Assembly: GCA_039621445.1 (NCBI GenBank)
Contig: CP154954.1
Location: forward strand, 29,754,332 to 29,818,331
Direction: 5' to 3'
Origin: Euglena gracilis
Lineage: Eukaryota > Euglenida > Euglenophyceae > Euglenales
DNA: 64,000 nucleotides
Shown here: one piece after another, positions 22,753 to 34,900 of the stretch
How the letters are laid out: each line of letters opens with the position of its first letter
Position numbering within the stretch: position 1 is the first letter of the stretch
The notes under the pieces: model-generated
The model's input: only the letters and a program-made list of their open reading frames with translations
The model's database searches: none
What the model was told of the DNA's origin: nothing
Translations under genes and position numbers: made by a program

Positions 22753-22854
22753 GGTTTGCTGGCAGGGCTGGCCAGTCGAAAAAAAATTTGTACCCATTTA
22801 CCTAAAGTGCCCATTTTGGCACAAAATCAGCCAGAAAACATATTTCCCTCCCTC

Positions 22855-23105
22855 CCTCACCCCCCAATTGGCCAATTGGTCTCCAGGACAAGACGGACCA
22901 AATTCGGTAAGGTTGCAAAAGGGCTTGGAAAGCCTCCAATAAAGTCCGTTTTGATATTTTTGATATTTTCCGAATAAGAAACGTTGTGGCAAATCCCACG
23001 AATCCCACTGTGCACAAAAAATTGACCAATTTTGCACAGTTAAAAAATTAGGGGGATCCTTGAGCCCCCCTAATTGTCCCCCCCCCCCCAATATCTCACC
23101 CCCCC
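22855..23105. mobile_element. AATTGGCC-family element, diverged forward copy
   Basis: It carries CACCCCCCAATTGGCCAATT, then AAAGCCTCCAATAAAGTCCG, then a TTTTGCACAGTTAAAAAATT segment and CCCCCTAATTG before a C run, in the same order as 9,608-9,986. Its right end is not a clean inverted copy of the left. Copy 2: about 36,690-36,940. Confidence 0.5.
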
Positions 23106-23139
23106 TCCACCCTTCAGGCGGAAAAAAAAGGCCAGTTCA

Positions 23140-23290
23140 GGGAAGTGGACATTTTGGGGGGGGGGGTCAAATTTGCTTTTGGCACCTTTGGCGTCGAAGG
23201 CAAATGGCTACTTTCTTTGAGGGGGGCAAAATTGGCAAAACGCTTTGGTCACTTCGGGGCAGGGGGGGACACTGGGGGGGGGTGAGGCAT
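23140..23290. repeat. Reverse copy of the C-tract AAAGTGGCC repeat
   Basis: G runs followed by TCAAATTTGCTTTTGGCACC and GGCAAATGGCTACTTTC correspond, on the other strand, to the 668-845 repeat. Copy 2: about 36,985-37,125. Confidence 0.5.
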
Positions 23291-23589
23291 TTTTACTGGG
23301 TATGATCTGATTTACATCAGCTGTGTTGCTCTGAAGAGCCGTGGGGTTGCTGGTTTGTTTAGAGAGTTGTTTGTTGGATTTGGAGAGCTTTTGCAAAAAG
23401 TCCCAAAAATTTTGACCGCCGAGTCCCAAAGTCTCTGCAACGGAATCCCAAAAATGTGGCAATGGTCCCAGGCGTTTTGGCAAAAGAGCCCAAAATTATG
23501 GCAAAAGTGGTCAACAATTTTGGCGGGACGTCCCAAAATTGTGAGTGTTAGGTGTAATCGCGGTCAACACAGCCAGCTGCCCAACTGCA

Positions 23590-23790
23590 GGTTTTTCAGC
23601 CAGCCCAGCCGTTTTCGGCTGAGATAGCTGTCCCAGCCCAGATGCCTGGGCAGTTTTTTTCACCCAGCCCAGCAGTTTTTGGCTGAGTCATCTGTCCCAC
23701 CAATCATGGGGCCAGCCCAGATGACTTTACAGGGTTTTCAGCCAGCCCAGCAGTTTTCGGCCAAGACATCTGTCCCAGCAACCATGGGGC
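23590..23790 (+). repeat. Tandem repeat, CAGCCCAGCAGTTTTCGGC unit
   Basis: Three to four units of about 70 bp share CAGCCAGCCCAGCAGTTTT, CGGCTGAGA and CTGTCCCAGCC. The open frames across it are repeat-driven. Copy 2: about 37,425-37,625. Confidence 0.65.
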
Positions 23791-24050
23791 TGTTGGGGGT
23801 GTGGGCCTCACAACCCCCACAACCCCCTGGTGGCTGGCCCCTGGCGCCTGCAGGCCCTGCCACTGGCTGGGAGCCATCAATTCACCCAGGGGGCCTGGCA
23901 CCCACCTGGGATTTTCCTTGGCACTTTTCATGGTAATCCCACTTCCCAATTCCCAGCGCTGGCACAAATCAAGACACTTTCCAGAACTGAACCACCAAAG
24001 TCAAACTGAACATGCTGCGCGCCACTACAAGCAAAAACACAGACAGAATT

Positions 24051-24992
24051 TTACGTAAATCCTAATTCTTCTGCTGGAATCCTAATTTTCTTCCCAGCGC
24101 CCACACTCCCCTCCTTAAAAAGCTGCCCAGGGCAGCCAAACCCGCCTTCGGCAAAAGGGCGCTGGGTATTTTTTTTTGGCAAACACAATCTCGACTCCAT
24201 CTTTCTGTCTGTCCGTTTTTTTTTTCTTCGTTGGGGGCGGGGCGGGGTTCGAAGGCTGACCCTTAGGGGGGTCGGTCTCCTACAGCAGCACGGGGGAGCA
24301 GCAGGCACCCGCACCACCTTGGGCTGTTCTGGCAGGCGTTCCCCCCCAGAACAGTCCAAAGATACCCCTTGGGCGTCATCTCTGGAATTTTTTTCCTCCC
24401 GTTTTTTTTCCCGTCTCTCTTTTTTGCCCGTCCAGAGATGGGGGTCCAGGGGCTGGTGAGGGTCCTGGGAAGGGGGCTCGCAGGTGCAGGGGGTTACGAG
24501 TGGGAGGGTTTCGGCCACAGGCCCGGGAGGAGGACCCAGCCCACACCGCCCCGGCGGGCTTCGGCCACAGCGCCTGAGGGCTTCGAGTCGTCGACTGCCG
24601 GCCACAGCTTGGGAGGGCTTCAGCCACAGCACACGGGAGGGGACCCAGCTCCACCGTCCCGGGAGGGCTTCGGCCACAACCCATGAGGGCTTCGAATGGG
24701 CGGCTTCCAGCCACAGCTGGTGAGGGCTTCGGCCCAGGCTTGCAAGGGGGTACATCAGGGCTGCATAGAGGTAGAGGTAGAGTTCAAAGGTCTCCACCTC
24801 TATGTCAACCACCTCTACCTCTACCTCCACCTCTATGTCACCTCTATGTCTATAAAATGTACCAACAGTGCCAACAAAAAGAGTCATAAAACACCCCATA
24901 TGCTCGGAAAATGGCAATTTTGCATGAAAACCCATGCAAAACGGCGAGGGGATGACAGGACAAGAGCACTTTTTTTGGCCAAAAATGGTCAA
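24051..24992 (-). CDS. Long minus-strand open frame of uncertain status
   Basis: A 313-codon frame whose equivalent in copy 2 (37,886-38,896) is 336 codons. The middle is built of related units (VVAEALPGRW, WLKPSQAVAG, GRSPPGRCGL) that follow an underlying GGGAGGGCTTCGGCCACAG DNA repeat. An acidic EVEVEVEVV stretch comes from a CTCTAC microsatellite. A basic KKERREKKREEKNSR segment follows. Between the copies, homopolymer length changes shift about 20 residues to another frame and then restore it. I recognise no domain. A repeat-driven chance frame is at least as likely as a gene. Confidence 0.22.
   Translation of the reverse strand: MTIFGQKKCSCPVIPSPFCMGFHAKLPFSEHMGCFMTLFVGTVGTFYRHRGDIEVEVEVEVVDIEVETFELYLYLYAALMYPLASLGRSPHQLWLEAAHSKPSWVVAEALPGRWSWVPSRVLWLKPSQAVAGSRRLEALRRCGRSPPGRCGLGPPPGPVAETLPLVTPCTCEPPSQDPHQPLDPHLWTGKKERREKKREEKNSRDDAQGVSLDCSGGERLPEQPKVVRVPAAPPCCCRRPTPLRVSLRTPPRPQRRKKKRTDRKMESRLCLPKKNTQRPFAEGGFGCPGQLFKEGSVGAGKKIRIPAEELGFT
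24500..24851. repeat. GGGCTTCGGCCACAG repeats and CTCTAC microsatellite
   Basis: Seven or so diverged GGGAGGGCTTCGGCCACAG units (24,500-24,735) are followed by GAGGTAGAGGTAGAG and, after a short spacer, its complement-like CCACCTCTACCTCTACC and CACCTCTATGTC units (24,768-24,851). The two hexamer blocks are in inverted orientation and could pair. Confidence 0.65.
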
Positions 24993-25148
24993 AATTAACC
25001 GAAAATGGCATTTTTGGATTAGTTTTCAGAAATTTTGATGGAAATACATGAGCCATCAACCTCAAAATGACTATTTTGAGAGGAGAAACAGCAAAATTTC
25101 TTCCATCAAAATTTCACCCCTAACCGCTTTGATGATGATGATCAAAGT

Positions 25149-25174
25149 GGTGAAGTTCACTGGTGAACTTCACC
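25149..25174. repeat. 26-bp near-palindrome GGTGAAGTTCAC
   Basis: GGTGAAGTTCACT is followed by GGTGAACTTCACC. A related inverted pair, GGTGAAATTTC and GGTGAATTTCACC, lies at 26,428-26,455, so the 1.3 kb between them may be one element with these ends. Copy 2: about 38,990-39,015. Confidence 0.55.
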
Positions 25175-25352
25175 GGTGAAAAATAGCCAAGGGTGCCCCC
25201 CCCTCCCCCCTCCGGTGAATATTCGGTGAACTTCACTGGGGGTCCGAGACCCCCAAGAGCATAATCACCCACCAACCCACCCCCTGGGGGGGACAGGGGT
25301 GGGGGCAGCTCGGGGGGACCCTCTTTTGGGGGGTCAATTTTGGGGTCAAAAA

Positions 25353-25404
25353 ATTGAATTGAATTGAATTGAATTGAATTGAATTGAATTGAATTGAATT
25401 GAAT
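25353..25404. repeat. GAATT pentamer microsatellite
   Basis: Ten tandem GAATT/TTGAA pentamers. In copy 2 (39,184-39,235) the second half has changed to AAATT units, which shows point mutation spreading within the array. Confidence 0.9.
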
Positions 25405-25455
25405 AGAAAAAAAACCTGCCTCTGGCGGGGTCAGGGGATTTCTTAAGGACCCCCT

Positions 25456-25945
25456 GCGGGGGGGGGGGGGGGTCCAGCCTCCGGCTGGAGAAAAGGCTGG
25501 TGGCTGGAAACGAACTGCTGCTGGCCCCCCCCCCCCGGGTCAGACTTGGGGCACCAAATGAAGGTCAGCATGAGGTTCTACCAGGCATTTGCTTACGGGA
25601 TTTGCGTACCCCCCCCGGGGGGGGGGGTGGACCGCAGCTAGTCCAAATTTGGCTGGGGGGTTTTCTACCCGACCCCCCCCCCCCCGGGGGGGGTCTGCTA
25701 GCAGGGCTAGCTAGTGGGAAAACTGTTTCCAGTGACCGGCGCGAAGCGCCGAAAATTTTTTTTGGGACCCCCAAAAATGGCCAAAAATGCCCGTTTTTGG
25801 CCATTTTTGGAAATTTTTGGAACAAAATCAGCCAAAAACCTATTAAAAACCTCATTTTTCCTCCGGCGCGCAGCGCCGGAGGAAAATTTTTTTTCCAGTC
25901 CGGGGGACCCCCGGACCCCCCCCCCCCCGGGGGGGGGAGGGGGGT
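25456..25945. repeat. Cluster of C(n)G(n) palindromes and GGCGC hairpins
   Basis: Direct C-run/G-run junctions occur at about 25,609-25,628, 25,674-25,691 and 25,915-25,942. Between them CGGCGCGAAGCGCCG (25,737-25,751) and a 23-bp hairpin with arms CCTCCGGCGC (25,860-25,882) are each followed by A4T8. The motif GGTCCAGCCTCCGGCTGG at 25,471 is a member of a CCAGCC-type motif scattered at 48-51 kb and 62.6 kb. Copy 2: 39,288-39,845. Confidence 0.65.
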
Positions 25946-26134
25946 CTAGCTTGTCCCCTTTTTCCCGTGTCCAGCCGATTGGCTAGCCAGTACCCCCCCC
26001 CCCCCCCCCCAGCAAATGACTGGGTTCTACACATGGCCACACACTGCTGCACACATGCCGACGTTGCTACCACCACCACCGGCAGCAGCAATGATGCTAT
26101 GGAGTGAATATATTTCTCATCAACATTATTCATT

Positions 26135-26392
26135 TCATTCCCGAGGAAATAAATAAAGCTCTGCCTGCCACTTCTTCACTTTAAAACAAACCGTGGAGGG
26201 TGAATGCCTGGAAACAATCTGCAAGACGGTTGGGATGCCACAGGACATTGGCTTGACGGTGTGTACATAGGTATATACAGGCGATGGTGTCGCGGCCGGC
26301 ATGCCGGCAGCCCGTTTAGACAGTGGGGGGAGGCAAGCCATAGCCACGTCCACTGTTGAGCTTGTAGGCATCGGGATGAAAAAGTCAACCAT
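26135..26392 (-). CDS. 85-codon hypothetical open frame
   Basis: An ATG-to-stop minus-strand frame, with a peptide identical in copy 2 (39,978-40,235). It lies in a homopolymer-free block. It begins MVDFFIPMPTSSTVDV and ends AELYLFPRE. I recognise no domain. Identity between copies is expected for any short block of this young duplication and is not evidence of selection. Confidence 0.22.
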   Translation of the reverse strand: MVDFFIPMPTSSTVDVAMACLPPLSKRAAGMPAATPSPVYTYVHTVKPMSCGIPTVLQIVSRHSPSTVCFKVKKWQAELYLFPRE

Positions 26393-26794
26393 ATGCCACC
26401 AAATAAGGCTTTAGAAGTGTCACACCCGGTGAAATTTCAAACGGTGAATTTCACCATAGGGGGGAGGGGAGGGTCCAAAATGACCAAAGTCTACTGCCTG
26501 ATCTCCCTTGGTCTCTATGTTGAGAAGACCTTCTCCAGCCTTGGGCGGTGATGGCAAGGGACTGGACAGAAAAAGTTTTAAAAATTAATCATGAAATTTC
26601 AAGTTTTGCGTATTGGTTCAGAGCATGCCTTTCAATAATGTTTTGGGGACAAACCAATCAGAGGTTTTGTACCCGGGGTTGGGGGGGGGGGCGAAGGCTG
26701 ACCGCCCTTCCCCCTCAAAAGCAATGGTTTCAAATTAGGCAGGCCTTCCTGTGCACCACTGCCTTTTTCTTGTTCTCCCGCGTCCTCTTTTCAG

Positions 26795-26973
26795 GTTCAC
26801 AACCATGCAGGTTCTCACACCCATGACGTTGTACTCCAACGGGCGCAGCATCACTGTGTACGCCCCCTCCACCCTCTCCCCCACCCCTCCGGCAGGTGGA
26901 GGCTTCCCACCCAGTGGTCCACCGCTTCCGCCGTCTATTGGGATTCCAAATGCCCCTGCAGCCGCCGCGGAAG
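26795..26973 (+). CDS. Spare proline-rich exon a (duplication copy 1)
   Basis: Same exon as 40,636-40,814, nucleotide-identical across the coding part. The acceptor is CGTCCTCTTTTCAG and the donor GCGGAAG/GTTGG. It contains ATG 26,805 in an ACAACC context, then a frame reading TLYSNGRSITVYAPSTLSP and a Pro/Ala-rich tail. No RRM exons follow it within copy 1. It is either part of a longer transcript in which both duplicate exon pairs are included, or a non-functional remnant. Confidence 0.45.
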
Positions 26974-28000
26974 GTTGGAATCCAGGTGCCGGCCCTTTGG
27001 GCTCTCCTGGCACTTTTCATTTGAGTCCGCTTGGCATTTGTCTCAGCTTCAGGTTCCCGATGATGTCATGCATTACCTTATCTAGTAATCCATCCATGCA
27101 TTTCTTTTTGTGTTTTGAAAAAATGGATTATTTCGCAGGTTTGCACGGGTATGGGATCTCACCAGTTTTTTTTTAAAAAAACTCCGAACGGTTTTTTCTT
27201 CTTCAAAAAATGGGTCAAAATGCTTTTGTTTTGAATCACAGCCTTTTAATCTTCAAAAATCCCTCCTCATTGAGTCAGATTTGCTATGCCGATGCCCCCA
27301 GGTGGACAAATAGCTGGCCAGCCTGCTCAGTTTACCTTAACTCCCCCATACATGGATTGTCATCACCAAATTCTCTAACATACTTTCATTCCCTCCATTC
27401 CCTGATTCTCGTGGTGATTGCCAATACGGGCAGTCGGTTTGAGCTTTTGATGCCTGGAAGAAGCCGAAATGGGTGAAGTGCTCTTTGGTCTCCAGCAAAA
27501 CCATGCTGCGAATTGCAAGGTGTTTTGTTCACCCAGCATACCAATGCTGAATGATACCAAAAAGATAACCAAACACTCACCCCACCGGTCCCTCTTGTTC
27601 CTTAAAAATTCGTTTGAAGCCTTCTGAAATCAGGATACCTTAAAAACTTCAGCCCGAAAATGTTTTAATTATTGTGAATCTGCAAGCCAAGGTTGAATTG
27701 TAAATGGGACGAATTGAACCCAGCAGCGAAGGAGTATCATTGCCTGCTTTTCTTTTCATTGTCCTCGGGGTTTGTAGGGTTCATATGGGGCTCATACCAA
27801 CCCCGCCTTGGCGTATTGGATGTGGGGGGCAGTTGACCCAAGAGCCCTGTTCCTTGCGTGGGGGATCCCGAGGGTGGGTCAAAAATGCTTTAACTGACCC
27901 ACCCAGTGGATGACGTTCATGAGTGGAAGCCAGTTTTTTGTTTCTAGTGTTTATCAGGCCTGTGTTGTGGTTTTTTGATCTTTCAATACTCACACTCCAG

Positions 28001-28203
28001 AACTTTTGGACCACATCTTCACGGTTGCAAGCCAGTCCTTGACCCCATTACCTCCGGCAGTGGGCTTGTCAGGACCGCTCCACCTTGCACCCCCCAGCCT
28101 GCTGCCCGCCAGCCCGCCTCTCTTTGGGCCCGGCCCCGTGGCCCCCACTGTGGTCCCTCCCATCCCTGCAACGCCTGGGCCGATGGGAACCCTGTTCAGC
28201 GGG
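28001..28203 (+). CDS. Spare proline-rich exon b (duplication copy 1)
   Basis: Counterpart of 41,839-42,041, with the same peptide. The acceptor is ACTCACACTCCAG and its phase matches exon a. The exon reads LLDHIFTVASQSLTPLPPAV and continues Pro-rich to GTLFSG. Immediately beyond, at a C run, the two copies diverge sharply (C15 plus C9 here; mixed CCAGCCCCAG in copy 2), which suggests the exon ends at GGG/GTCCCC or that the C run is hypermutable. Confidence 0.45.
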
Positions 28204-28726
28204 GTCCCCCCCCCCCCCCCGCCCCCCCCCACCGTTCCCCCGTGGGCGGTCATTTACCCATTTCCCCATTCCGGAAAAATTGACTCCAAAACAACGTTTT
28301 CTGCTCTTTTCTTTTTGTATCAGTTCATTTGGGCTTTCTCCGCGACTGTGAAACGCTTCCCTCCGATGAAGTCATTATCCGTGTGCGTTTGATGGTCAAT
28401 CAATGCCCAGCCCCAATCTTTTCTCCATCCCAGCTCCGACAGTGCCTGTCCTTCCAACCACAGAGTGACTCATATTTCCAAGCAAGTTAACTTCCAGGCG
28501 CTCCCCACCGCCCCCTTTGGTTGGGAGCCCTTCAGGAAGAGCATGTTGCTCCTGGGAGGGACGACGAGTCTCTTGACTACATGTTTGCCCCAGCAGGCTT
28601 TATCCCAAGCTGTGGTTGCAACAGCATTTTTTTTTTAAAAAACAAAAGTTGTTCCCGGTGTTCAGAGTTGCCTGGCTGACAGAAATTAAATTATTAATAT
28701 TATTAACATTGCAGGGGGGGAAATGC

Positions 28727-28925
28727 GTTGCGCATTTTTCCGCATTTTTGCGCATTTTTTTTTGCGCATTTTTGCCAATTTTTCAAAAAATGCGCATTTT
28801 TGCGCATTTTTTTGCGCATTTTTTTGCACATTTCCCCCCGTTTTTTTGCACATTTTCCATTTTTTGCGCATTTTTTGCGCATTTTTTTGCCCAATTTTGC
28901 ATATTTTGCCATTTTTGCACATTTT
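28727..28925. repeat. TGCGCATTTTT tandem array
   Basis: About fifteen units of (T)GCGCATTTTT and variants. Copy 2 (42,547-42,800) is about 55 bp longer. Smaller arrays of the same motif occur at 29,334-29,380 and 43,217-43,285. The long Phe/Ala/His pseudo-peptides here are repeat products. Confidence 0.9.
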
Positions 28926-31900
28926 CCACCCAAATCATATTGCTCACCGAATTTTGCCCACGTTCAACTGACCCATTTCTGTAACCAACGAACCCATTGT
29001 CGCACTTTTTTTTCCACCCAAGGGACCCGCCTCAAGAGAAAACCCATGGGTGATGAGGTGTGAGTACTCATCCAATGACAATGAGGACACTAGGGGTTTC
29101 AGAGACCCCACATTGACACGTAACCAAGGCGGGACTCCCACTCCCCTGGTCACAAGTAAGGGGCAACCATGGCTGACATTGTTGGTTATGGTGAACGGAG
29201 AGTGACGCCTTGGTCATGCATTTTTTTTGGCCAAAATGCCTTCATTTCAGCTCTGTTTGGTGATTTTGGTTTAATTTTGGGTTTACTGTTGGAAATTTTT
29301 CTAAGTCCTTTTTCCTTAGGAATGTCACAAACTCAGCGCATTTTTTGCGCATTTCTTTGTGCATTTTTGCGCATTTTTTTCCGAGGGCCGTCCAGCGCAT
29401 CCCCCCCACATGAACATTGTTAATTTAGCCATTATTGATGGTGGAAAGAAATTAAACCGCCTCATGGGTGGTCCACAGTGAAAAAAAAAGAGACTTCCGA
29501 CTTGGTGTTTGAGAAGGACCATTCACAACTGATTGTTAGAAAATACATGGTACGCTTCCTTCAATAATAATCGGAAAAACTTTCAGAAACGGGTCCCAAA
29601 TGGCATTAATGTGGTAAAGAGCGGTGGCGCAATGCGGAGCTATCCCGAGGATCCTTAAGTTCTGTTGAATTATTAAAATAATAAATAAATAATGAACGGA
29701 GGGAGTTTATCAAGGTGGGTTCAGTTGTATTCTGGCAGAAAATATTTCTATGTTGTTGTTCCTGTTGCTGTATTACCTACCTCCGATAATTTGCTTCTGG
29801 AGCTCCACCCTCCCAGAGGGCTGGTTGCACTCCTGGGCTGGAACCTTTCCGTGACACTCGGTTCAGGGCCGGGCTATTCAAGGCCCGAAGGCACCCAGAG
29901 TAGTCAGGTCGGGCTAGTCAAGGCCCCATGGGCACCCGAACGCGTGGTGTGAGGTTTGCTCGGCCCCCAGGGCGCCCCACACCACACGACGCTCCTGACT
30001 GCTGCTCCTGCCGACCCCTCACCGTGGTGGTGTGGAGATGGGCTCGTCGAGGCCGAGGATTACCATGCCCCCCCCTTTGCTGTCCCCCCCCCCCTGCTGT
30101 TCCCATTGGGGTGACGGGAACAGTACAGTGTCATAGCACTTTTTGTAAAGGATTCTTGGAACACAAGGTTAAAAAGGGATTTTTTTGGTCGGTTTTAGGT
30201 GCTTTCCATCCCACCAAATCCAACCTAATGCCAAAATGGATGTTGTGAAACCAAAAAAGCTTCATTTTGGCATTTTAGGTCGCCTTTTGGGTCTAACTTG
30301 GTTGGTTGGTTCATGGCCCATGGGAACAGTAAGAGGGGGGGGAGCTTTTCCCCCCCCCCCCTTACTGTCCCCCCCCCCCTTACTGTTCCCATGGACCCAA
30401 AAGGCGTCCACGTGACGGGAACAGTAAGGGGGGGGACATGGTACACCCGCGCGGTGCTGGCATCCATCCTCCTCCTGCCATGTCACCCTCGGGATTCGGG
30501 GCTCACCACTTTTCATGGATCGCCTTTGTCCCGAGGCCATGCTCGCCCCAAGGCGCTCCGACTGCTTCCACAGGGGCTTACATGGGCCTGACTGTACATT
30601 GAGCCACCATGCGCAGGTGCCTCCACGGCGACCGCCCTGTGTTTAGGTGACCGGCCGGTGACCCGGTCGATAGCGATCCCCGACACCGGTGCGCCACACT
30701 CCGGTTCTACCCAAAAGGGGCCAGAGCCCCGCTGGGCCACCCAGGTTTCCCCGGGGAGGAACCGACGGTCTGATCCACAGCCCCCGCCCCCCGATCTGCC
30801 CTCGGGGGGGGGGTTGTGGGCCGACCCTAGGGTCGGCCCACGGTCGCCAAAGGGGGGTGGGTACCCCCCTCCCCCCCCCTCTCCGAGGGGCTCGTCACGC
30901 CATTTACCCCCCCTCCCCCCCCTAGCCGCTAGCCGGACCCCCTCGCCACACCACCCAACACATTTTTCATTGTGCAACCATGGTGCACCCCCCCCCCCAC
31001 ATCCGAGACCCCCTCGCCACACCATTTTCCGGCCATTTTCCCTCCTCCCCCCCCCACCCCCCCCCCCCTATTCGGACCCCCTCGCCACGGCGTACGAATC
31101 TCCCAAAGTTCGCCAAAGGTCGCTATGGTCGACCCCCCCCAGGCTGTGGAGTGGGTGGCGACCCTAGAAATCCTTGTGGGCCGACCCTAGGGTCGACTTA
31201 GGGTCGGCCCACCCCACGACCTCCCCCCCCTGCCACCGCAGGGTCATTCGACTTAGGGTCGGCCCACCCAAGGTTGACGGCTTGTTTTTTTTGAAACAAA
31301 AAAAACATGTTTTTTTAAAAAAATATGTTTTTTTTAAAAAAAACGTCATGGAGGGTTTGGGGGAAAATTTTTTGCAATGTTTTTTTTTGAATACCTAATT
31401 TGACAAAGTATTCAGGTAGATTCCTAATTTTCAGGCAAAAATTTTGCAAAATTTAGACTGGTGATGCCTAATTTGGTGTCAAAATACTAATTTTCGGTTG
31501 GGGGATTCCTAATTTGGAGCCAAAAAGGATTTCCCCCCCAAAATTCGTTTTCGGTGATTCCTAATTTGCCCACCGAAAATGTGGTGTTCCCCCGTGACCC
31601 CCCGTAACCCCCCCCCCCCGTGACCCGAACCACCCCGAAAAATTTTCCTCAAAAAATGGCGATTTCGCAAGGAAAAAGGTCAATTTTTGCTTTTCAAAAA
31701 AAACATGTTTTTTTTGCGTTTTTTTAAAAAAACATGTTTTTTTGTTTTTTTAAAAAAAACAAAAAAACGTCAACCCTGGGCCCACCCCACGACCTCCCCC
31801 CCCTCCAAAGAAAAAAAAGAAAATTTTGGGAACATTGACTTGGGACGCTAGGAATTTGGCAGGTCTGAATTGCTGCCTGCCCAACCGTTTTGGATGGCAA

Positions 31901-34900
31901 ACCCCTTTTGTTGCCCAACTGTTCGAGGGCCCCTAAATAACAAAATCCCTTGTGTTACCCACCCGTTTTGGGGGGCAAATCCCTTGTGTAACCCAACTGA
32001 TTTGGGGGGCAAATCCCTTTTGTTGCCCAACTATTCGAGGGCCCCAAAATAACAAAATCCCTTGTGTTAGCCATCCGTTTTGGGGGGCAAATCCCTTTTG
32101 TTGCCCAACTGTTCGAGGGCCCCTAAATAGCAAAATCCCTTGTGTTACCCACCCGTTTTGGGGGGCAAATCCCTTTTTGTTGCCCAACTGTTCGAGGGCC
32201 CTAAATAACAAAATCCCTTGTGTTACCCACCCGTTTTGGGGGGCAAATACCTTGTGTAACCCAACTGATTTGGGGGGCAAATCCCTTTTGTTGCCCAACT
32301 GTTCGAGGGCCCCAAAATAACAAAATCCCTTGTGTTACCCACCCAGGGCCCCGAAAGAACAAATTCCCTTCTATGTTGGCAACATACTTGGGGGCTAAGT
32401 TGTTTTTGTGGTTCACTTTGGCGACGTTTGGCGACCGTGGGCCGACCCTAGGGTTGGCCCACTCCCCCCCCCCCCCCCCCAGGCCAGATCCTGGAATGGG
32501 GGGGGGGGGAGGTCGTGGGGTGGGCCGACCCTAAGTCGACCCTAGGGTCGGCCCACGACCCTAAGGCGACCCTAGGGTCGGCCCACTAGGGGGGTTTCCC
32601 AGACGGCTCCTTGGGCGACTTTTGACGACCTTTGGCGACCGTGGGCCGCCCCGCGGGTCGCCCCACACCCCCCCCCCCAGGCCAGATCTACCCCCCCCCC
32701 CGCCGGGTGCATACGAACTTTGACCGTTTTCACCGGCCTTGCCTGTTCACCTTGGGTGCAGCCCCAGTGATCTGGTGCCCAAGGCTAGGCGAGGGCCGTC
32801 GCCCCCATACCACCACCAGGCCACGTACCCCCAGGGTGTAGCGAACGCTGCTGCAAGTGCGCCGCACCCCGAAGGCCGCCCGACCTGATGGCCGACTAGC
32901 GAGTCCCACGGCACCAGGTTGATTCCTGTTTGCTATCGGGTGCTGCCGTTCCGAAGGCCTCCCATCTTCCGCGCAGCACCCTGAGGACCCTTGCGGGCCC
33001 CGCCGCTCGCTGTTTACGCCCTTGGTATTGGGCTGCCCAAGCCTTACTCTACGGCTGGGCTACCTACGGTGAAATCGTGATAGATGTTTGAACTTTCATC
33101 AGCAGGCATCCTGAGGAAACAGAGATCACAACATGGATAAAGAATGTTTAAGCACCTTGGCAGACACTGTGATTTTTTTTCCGCGCCAGATAATCTGTAC
33201 CAACACCACAGACCCTGCCCGGTTGGTAACGGGACAGGCAGTCACTTGCCTCTTGTCACTTTCATCTGTGACATAACGGAGACAGTTTCATGATATTAAA
33301 AAAACTGGCATACTGATGATGTACGTGGCATGAGGTTGCCCTTCAAGGTGCCACGTGCCTTTACAGCCCTGCCAATGCTCACAGAGGAGGTGGACAGATT
33401 AAAAAGCATTCCGCCATTGCATTTTGGTGCATTCCTCTTGGGACTGCCCCCCCCCCCCCCATTGTGTACCTCCCCCCAGGGGTACATAATGGGGGGGGGT
33501 ACATAATGGGGGGGGGATGGTACCTTGGTCTGGACCCATTGAAGAGGAGTTCCAACTCGGTGCCGATGAAACACCCCTTCAGTATGTGCCAGCCCTACCA
33601 GTGCTTAATCTTGCTGCCCCTTGCAAAAAGAATTCTTTATTGAGTCATTTTCCTTTAGTTTTGACATAGAGGTGACATGGAGGGATAGAGGAGCTTTGGA
33701 CACTTTTGTACTGCTGGATGTAGGTTGTTGCCACCCGACGTTGCACGGCCACAGGTCAGAAGCTCATATTACTTGCCGTGGCACGTCCGCAGTCCGCAAG
33801 CAGGGAACTACGCGCAAGATCCGGCCAATCAACGTCTACGTCTTCGCGAGCAGTTGCGTGCACCGGTCGATCCCCGCGTTATGCCCTCTGCCGGTACGGG
33901 ATCGACCAGGACTCACATTGCAGGACCTGGGTCTCGAATAAGCTACTCGAGCGATACTCAGCTTGGTACTACGCGCCAGCTACCTACCGCTGTAGGCTCG
34001 TCCGCGGCACACACTCCCCTCCCAAGAGCCTTACCACAGGAGCCCAGGTACATGGGGGGGGGGTCCTCGACCCCCCATGTTCACTTCCGAACTGAACTGG
34101 ACATGTTGACTTCACAGAGGGGGGGGAGAGGGGGTCCGTCGCTGAAGGCGCCGATTTTTTTATTTAAACCGGCGTTTGAGACGCCGGGTTCAGCACAGAA
34201 CCGGCGTCCCCCCCACGGGTTTTCCGGACGCCGGTTCTGTCCTAAAACCCGGCGTCCGGTTTTCATTCCTAAAAATGTCACCAAAACTGCCCAAAAGTGG
34301 CCCTAAGGCCCTGGTATGACTGTTTCAACCATCTAGGACAATGAATTTTGGCATTTGGGGACCACTAAGGTGGATATCCAAATTTGGTGAAAATTGCCCC
34401 AGATTTGGAAATAGAGTACTGTGCAGCGTGGAAAGATCTGATGGGCACTGCTGGTCGTCTGTTGAAAAGAGCTTTCGATCGAGGTGGTACCCTAACGTTG
34501 CACGCAGCCCGAGATACGCTCGCGATCGTTGGATCGTCCAGAATCTTCGTCGAAATTTGTGGTGATTTTTGATCCAGTTTCGATCAAGAGGCAGTCTGAA
34601 CCATACAGAAACGATTTGTGTCTTCAAATTGATGATCTGAGGGATCCAGGGGGTACCAGGATTGTGAAATTAGGATTTCCCAGCGACAGGAAATAAGAGC
34701 TCCAGGCGGCGTGGCTAAATTTGGTGGTCATCACTAGTCGTCTGATGAAAAGAGCTTTCGATCGAGGGGTGAGTTTGTACCTGATGACTGACACAGCCAG
34801 AGATAGCTCGCGATCGTCGGAAAATGGTGAAATCCAAAGTAGCGTAACATTGCAGATTAGTGGTCGGAGATTGGTCCTGGGAGTGTCCTTTGACCGAAGG

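Larger units (their letters stand above)
16024..29800 (+). repeat. 13.8-kb direct tandem duplication, copy 1
   Basis: It begins at GGAGCTCCACCCTCCCAG and ends at ATAATTTGCTTCTGG, where copy 2 starts at once with the same AGCTCCACCCTCCC. The offset between matching positions is about 13,775 bp at the start. Across the unit almost every line of sequence can be matched to copy 2, with scattered single-base changes, homopolymer length changes and a few array-length differences. The junction shares GGA with both outer boundaries, so the event used about 3 bp of microhomology, or else the junction reflects assembly of two alleles in series. Confidence 0.95.

Noticed and set aside
28727-28925. Phe/Ala/His-rich and Lys/Asn-rich frames on both strands
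   Set aside because: Read-through of the TGCGCATTTTT array, with no coding evidence.
29616-29665. tRNA-like GGTGGCGCAATGCGGAGC segment (and copy 2 near 43,539)
   Set aside because: It resembles a D-arm only. No T-arm or acceptor stem follows.
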